A DNA stretch of 35,154 nt, from the NCBI GenBank assembly GCA_026014725.1, contig JAOZHV010000033.1:1-35154 (forward strand), given 5' to 3'. A program made the translations under genes and the position numbers. How positions within the stretch are numbered: the stretch's first letter is position 1; each line of letters begins with the position of its first letter. Below the pieces are notes generated by a model, which was not told where the DNA came from, searched no databases, and was given only the letters and a program-made list of their open reading frames with translations. This document shows positions 31,983 to 35,154 of the stretch, in pieces. The stretch comes from Candidatus Bathyarchaeota archaeon. GTDB lineage: Archaea > Thermoproteota > Bathyarchaeia > Bathyarchaeales > Bathycorpusculaceae.

Positions 31983-33146
31983 ATGAATAGAAAGGTGATG
32001 TCGCTTTTTTTCTGCATAACACTGCTTTTTCTGCCAGCAATAGGTCGATTTGACGCAAAAGCAGGTTCAACGATAATAAAGGTTCCAGAAAATTATCCTA
32101 CAATACAAGCTGCAATAAATCAAGCACAACCAGGAGATACCATTCAAGTTTCCTCTGGAACCTATTATGAAAATCTCTATATCAACAAAACCTTAACGCT
32201 CATAGGAGCCGAAAAGTCCAGCACCTTGATAGTTGGAACTGGACATGCAAACTCGGTTGTCCAAGTAAACTTCACCACAGTAAGCATCAGCGGGTTTACG
32301 ATAACTAATGGGACATATGGAATAATGCTAGAAACATGCACTAAGAGCACAATAAAGGATAACAATATAAACGGCTATTCAGATGGACTATGGCTGTTCC
32401 ATTCTGACAACAACACAATTACTGACAATTTGATTTTTAATTGCGGTTACTGTGGGCTCGTTCTTTGCGGTCACTCTAGCAGCAATATAGTCGAAGGTAA
32501 TACAATAAGAGATAATAATCAAGGAATACGCTTGACAGGCGTGGCAAATCTAATTTATCATAATAACTTCGTAAACAACTCAAACCAGATAGTGATTGTG
32601 GATTCTTTCAAAAACACTTGGAACAACGACTTTGAGGGCAACTACTGGAGCAATTTGCTTGACAAAGACGAAAATCAAGATGGAATAAGAGATGTTCCTT
32701 ACGTCATGGACGGTAACAACCAAGATAATTACCCTCTAATGGGGGTGTTTACTCAACTCCAAGTCACTAAAGATGGACAAAACTATTCCGTTACCATAAT
32801 CAGTAACTCTACAATAACCAACTTGTACTTTGACAATTCAATATGCCTTGATGTCCTGGAACTGGCGAACAACAATACTGGGTTCTGTAGAATAACTCTC
32901 CTGCGTATTTTCTTAAATAGTGACGAAAAGATACACATAAATGGCTTACTACCCATAATCAGCAACGAATTGCCTACTTCGAATTCTACACACGTTTGCC
33001 TTTATTTTGCGTACATTCACCCAACTGCCATGACAGTTATAGCACCTGAAGCTCTGGTGCTGATCGGTATTGCAGTAATAATCTCTGTTGTAGTTGCAGT
33101 GATTGTGGCGAGAAAAGTCAGATCGGGTAGAAAATACATAAAATGA
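31983..33146 (+). CDS. Secreted NosD-like beta-helix protein with membrane anchor
   Basis: 387 residues from the ATG at 31983 with GGAGAGG upstream; a TTG at 31962 would place seven charged residues before the signal peptide. Residues 1-28 are a signal peptide. IKVPENYPTIQAAINQAQPG and DTIQVSSGTYYENLYINKTL are the usual start of archaeal periplasmic copper-binding (NosD) type right-handed beta-helices, and repeats such as NTITDNLIFNCGYCGLVL, SNIVEGNTIRDNNQGIRL and GNYWSNLLDKDENQDGIRD follow. A second beta-rich domain leads to a C-terminal membrane helix (VLIGIAVIISVVVAVIV) with a basic tail. Such proteins bind or shape surface polysaccharides. Many N-x-S/T sequons are present. It is separately promoted. 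Confidence 0.87.
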   Translation: MNRKVMSLFFCITLLFLPAIGRFDAKAGSTIIKVPENYPTIQAAINQAQPGDTIQVSSGTYYENLYINKTLTLIGAEKSSTLIVGTGHANSVVQVNFTTVSISGFTITNGTYGIMLETCTKSTIKDNNINGYSDGLWLFHSDNNTITDNLIFNCGYCGLVLCGHSSSNIVEGNTIRDNNQGIRLTGVANLIYHNNFVNNSNQIVIVDSFKNTWNNDFEGNYWSNLLDKDENQDGIRDVPYVMDGNNQDNYPLMGVFTQLQVTKDGQNYSVTIISNSTITNLYFDNSICLDVLELANNNTGFCRITLLRIFLNSDEKIHINGLLPIISNELPTSNSTHVCLYFAYIHPTAMTVIAPEALVLIGIAVIISVVVAVIVARKVRSGRKYIK

Positions 33147-33190
33147 AATAATTCACACATTAAGATCCATTAAAAGGACGATTGAGAGCA

Positions 33191-33206
33191 GTTTTTGGTT
33201 CTTTTT
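33191..33206 (+). terminator. T-rich terminator after the beta-helix gene
   Basis: Two T5 runs separated by GGTTC occur about 45 bases after the stop codon. This is a typical archaeal T-rich termination signal. The following bases to 33264 hold further T runs and nothing else recognised. Confidence 0.45.
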
Positions 33207-33264
33207 ACGCGTAAATTTATGGAACAATCATTTGTATATTTGAAAATTAGTTTTTGCAGCATTC

Positions 33265-33268
33265 AGTA
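33265..33268. repeat. Left copy of the 4-base target duplication (AGTA)
   Basis: AGTA directly precedes the left terminal inverted repeat; the same four bases follow the right one at 34258-34261. A 4-base duplication is known for the IS5 group of the IS5 family. Chance is possible for four bases alone, but the match exactly at both ends favours a true duplication. Confidence 0.5.
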
Positions 33269-33285
33269 GAAGGGTTTGCACAATT
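33269..33285. repeat. Left terminal inverted repeat of the IS
   Basis: GAAGGGTTTGCACAATT matches the reverse complement of 34241-34257 (GAAGGGGTTGCACAATT) at 16 of 17 positions. Confidence 0.85.
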
Positions 33286-33560
33286 CGTCTTCGGTTACTT
33301 TTTGGTGTCTGATTCTTCTGACAACTACCTATAGATTATCAGAAAAATCGCAAAAAACTGCCAAAAATAGAATAACGCACACACCTATTTAGTAAAATGA
33401 AGCATTTGCTCAATTCATTTTTTATAGGTTTGCCTGCTGAATAGGTTGCTGAGTAGTCTGGGATTACGACCGTTTATACCATTGGTTTGGTGTCTTGCTG
33501 ACGCCATGACCGATTATTGTTGGGATAGTCCCAGTACTTGATAGCGTTTTTCCCTCGGAG

Positions 33561-34230
33561 TTAACTGCACTCGATTTTGAGCGTTTTGCCTCTTCTCCGT
33601 GGGTTATCGGTGATTATTGCCACGGCACCGATGTCTCTGATGGCTTTAAATTTTCGCTTCGAGTTGTAGCCTGCGTCAGCCAGAATGTACTCTGCCTCCA
33701 AGTCCTCGATGAACTGGGGAAGAAACGGCGAGTCATAACAGTTACCCGTCGTCACTGTAGCATTCAAAGGCAAACCAGCTTGGTTTACGACTGCGTGCGC
33801 CTGCAGTGCAGCCTTTGAATGGGCCTCTGCTGGTGACGCCCCAGCGGGCTTTCATGTCATAGAGGTCAACCAGCGGCGTAGAATTAGCAATCAAGCGCGT
33901 CGTCGGCATCATCAGTTCAAGCATTTTCGCCATCTTCTTTAAGGTTTCTTCAAGCAGGTTCAGGTAACGCCGTCACCGCCGTCCAACCGTTGTCCTGTCA
34001 GGCACGCTGCACAGCCCTAAGGTTTTGGCGAGCAACCGCATGCTTTCTGAAGTGCGCCACTATGCGTGTATCGTTTTTCAATCCCCTTCAGCTTGGAGTA
34101 GACGAGAACCCTGAACGCTTTGAGCTACCCATATCCCGGGTTTCAGCGTCTTTTAGGCTCTGCTGAAACGACTGCCTTGTTGACGACAAGCCTGACCACT
34201 TCACAGGCTTCCATGAAAAAAAGCGCATCA
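33561..34230 (-). pseudogene. Broken IS5-type DDE transposase
   Basis: Reading the minus strand from about 34230, the N-terminal part is scattered over frames with stops (only SMRLLAKTLGLCSVPDRTTV is clear near 34050). The core runs from about 33960: EETLKKMAKMLELM, LIANSTPLVDLYDMKARWG and TSRGPFKG in one frame, then after a frameshift near 33810 VVNQAGLPLNATVTTGNCYD, SPFLPQFIEDLEAEYILADA and GYNSKRKFKAIRDIGAVAII, ending in a stop at 33561 before the last catalytic Glu. The position of the first catalytic Asp (usually D-S-T-P-L) reads N-S-T-P-L. The second Asp in LADAGY is kept. The gene cannot make an active enzyme; it could only be moved by a related transposase. Confidence 0.88.
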
Positions 34231-34240
34231 ACAGAACTTA

Positions 34241-34257
34241 AATTGTGCAACCCCTTC
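34241..34257. repeat. Right terminal inverted repeat of the IS
   Basis: AATTGTGCAACCCCTTC pairs with the left end with one mismatch and is followed by the second AGTA copy at 34258-34261. Confidence 0.85.
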
Positions 34258-34260
34258 AGT

Positions 34261-34271
34261 AAAATAAATAA
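34261..34271 (+). promoter_or_regulatory. TATA-like box next to the IS end
   Basis: AAAATAAATAA lies about 40 bases before the ATG at 34307 and begins within the AGTA duplication. The IS therefore separates this core promoter from any upstream operator that it had before insertion. Confidence 0.4.
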
Positions 34272-34306
34272 GCACATAAGACTGATATGAGTGTAGAGAG
34301 AATAGT

Positions 34307-35154
34307 ATGAAGGCAATAAATACAACTATCATGATAGCGTTGCTTTTAGCCGTTCCACTCGTCCTTTCTTTGCCACCTAGTGAAGCCGCTGAAGAAACCC
34401 TTCTTTGGCAAGGTACAGCATATAGCGATACTGGTGCACCAGTTACAACTCCAACTTTGGAGTTTGGCCAATCATATCGTATTGTTGTTCATTACCGTTT
34501 CTGGTATAATCAAGCAGGCATGGTTCAAGCAGATGCCCAATATTACACAACTGACACTGCTGGTTCCAATATTACAAACTGGACTAACTATTTCCCAGCA
34601 CCTGATGGGCACTCTTTTCTGCAAATTAACGGTGGAGATGTAAACTGGGGCCCCTTTAGCAATAGCGATATGAATCACACGTATTCAATTACTTACATTG
34701 GAACTGGGGCGCCGATTACTTTCCAAATAGTTGACTGGATTGACCACGATTACTCAAACAACTGGAGCCATCTCGACATCACCATCTATAGAGATACCTC
34801 AGCAGCTAAATTTCCAGTTGATTTCATGGCTGTCAACGGCGTGTTGTCTTCTGATTACTATACGTTGTATCCTTATGAGACTAATGCGGACTTGAAGATT
34901 GGCTTCAGCAAGTATGGCGAGTTGATTAACAGTGACGCTAATGTTGGCTTGGAGTACGGTGCGGTTGATCCTTTTGCGCCTCCTGCGGGTTCCGGCACGA
35001 CGACTCAAGTTCCGAAGCGCATGTGGGTTCAAGGTTGGTTCTTGAACATAACCTATTATCATAGGACGTTGGGCTGGAGGAACGTTTGGGCTATGGCCAT
35101 TCACAGCGACAGCGTTGTGTATGGTAACGACTGGATCCGTGTGGACTTTACTGA
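34307..35154 (+). CDS. Secreted protein of unknown family, cut by window edge
   Basis: At least 282 residues from the ATG at 34307, open to the window end. Residues 1-27 form a signal peptide (TTIMIALLLAVPLVLSLPPS, cleavage near SEAAEE). The mature part is beta-rich with many aromatic residues and N-x-S/T sites: TLEFGQSYRIVVHYRFWYNQ, GDVNWGPFSNSDMNHTYSIT, HLDITIYRDTSAAKFPVDFM and KRMWVQGWFLNITYYHR. I recognise no family. It may be a surface or S-layer-associated protein; the C-terminus, where an anchor would be, is outside the window. No frameshift is seen. Confidence 0.75.
   Translation, partial: MKAINTTIMIALLLAVPLVLSLPPSEAAEETLLWQGTAYSDTGAPVTTPTLEFGQSYRIVVHYRFWYNQAGMVQADAQYYTTDTAGSNITNWTNYFPAPDGHSFLQINGGDVNWGPFSNSDMNHTYSITYIGTGAPITFQIVDWIDHDYSNNWSHLDITIYRDTSAAKFPVDFMAVNGVLSSDYYTLYPYETNADLKIGFSKYGELINSDANVGLEYGAVDPFAPPAGSGTTTQVPKRMWVQGWFLNITYYHRTLGWRNVWAMAIHSDSVVYGNDWIRVDFT

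Larger units (their letters stand above)
33269..34257 (-). mobile_element. Inactive IS5-family insertion sequence, 989 bp
   Basis: Ends are defined by 17-base terminal inverted repeats with one mismatch and flanked by AGTA copies. The transposase lies on the minus strand and is broken. The element sits between the beta-helix gene and the next secreted-protein gene. Its right end is directly against the TATA-like box of the downstream gene. About 290 bases at the left end (33269-33560) hold the decayed transposase C-terminus and no other recognisable gene. Confidence 0.85.

Noticed and set aside
31771-31986. Plus-strand 71-residue frame overlapping the DUF488 gene start
   Set aside because: It lies mostly antisense to the DUF488 gene and the promoter of the beta-helix gene, with no recognisable domain.
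33391-33410. AGTAAAATGAAGC resembling the right flank of the IS (AGTAAAATAAATAAGC)
   Set aside because: It lies inside the element, the similarity is limited to an A-rich stretch, and the exact ends with matching inverted repeats are elsewhere.
1-35154. CRISPR arrays, tRNA or rRNA genes
   Set aside because: No regularly spaced direct repeats and no tRNA- or rRNA-like conserved segments were seen on either strand.

Overview
The window looks archaeal, most likely a Thermoproteota lineage such as Bathyarchaeia; that placement is an inference with no marker gene here to confirm it. The support is: TATA-like boxes (TTTAAATA, ATTTAAAC, ATTTATATC) about 25-40 bases before starts or short leaders, AGGAGGTGA-type ribosome binding sites, many TTG and GTG starts, T-rich terminators without strong hairpins, and archaeal families (ArnR1-like winged helix, DUF1616, NosD-like beta-helix proteins, membrane-anchored surface proteins). 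No rRNA, tRNA or CRISPR was found.

Layout. 1-569: a CBS-domain protein on the minus strand, cut by the window edge. 873-2770: a small unknown protein, a winged-helix regulator, a helical membrane protein and a DUF1616 protein, with a strongly G/T-rich coding strand from about 1300 onward. 2834-16474: a long plus-strand surface-glycan cluster with two GT2 and three GT4 glycosyltransferases, one shortened glycosyltransferase-like protein, a PIG-L deacetylase next to a BshC-like ligase, a methyltransferase, an NTP_transf_5 nucleotidyltransferase, a membrane-anchored thymidylate-kinase-like kinase and a multi-pass membrane protein. 16615-19824: a sugar-nucleotide module (Nudix, SDR dehydratase/epimerase, cupin, DegT aminotransferase). 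20028-23152: a secreted clan GH-A-like glycosidase (minus strand), a polysaccharide deacetylase and a FemAB-like aminoacyl/acyl transferase. 23205-24520: a decayed B12-binding radical SAM gene. 24749-31811: an asparagine-synthetase-like protein, a cytosolic two-domain nitroreductase/SagB-like protein, a UDP-glucose-4-epimerase-like SDR, an exported two-domain nitroreductase-like protein, a QueG-like iron-sulfur protein and a convergent DUF488 protein. 31983-35154: a secreted beta-helix protein, a dead IS5-type element with intact ends, and a secreted protein running off the window.

How it may work together. The cluster can make activated sugars, add amino groups (DegT aminotransferase), remove acetyl groups (PIG-L, CE4) and form amide bonds (BshC-like, FemAB-like, asparagine-synthetase-like). 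The most interesting candidate system is the PIG-L/BshC-like pair, which resembles the last two steps of bacillithiol synthesis but sits among glycosyltransferases and carries an unusual Cys quartet. I infer an amino-acid-decorated amino sugar, either a surface glycan or a small thiol. A second candidate is the pair of two-domain SagB/nitroreductase-like proteins, one of them exported and membrane anchored, beside a QueG-like iron-sulfur protein. Two genes here (a GT4 and the asparagine-synthetase-like gene) have near-consensus ribosome binding sites but apparently non-canonical start codons.
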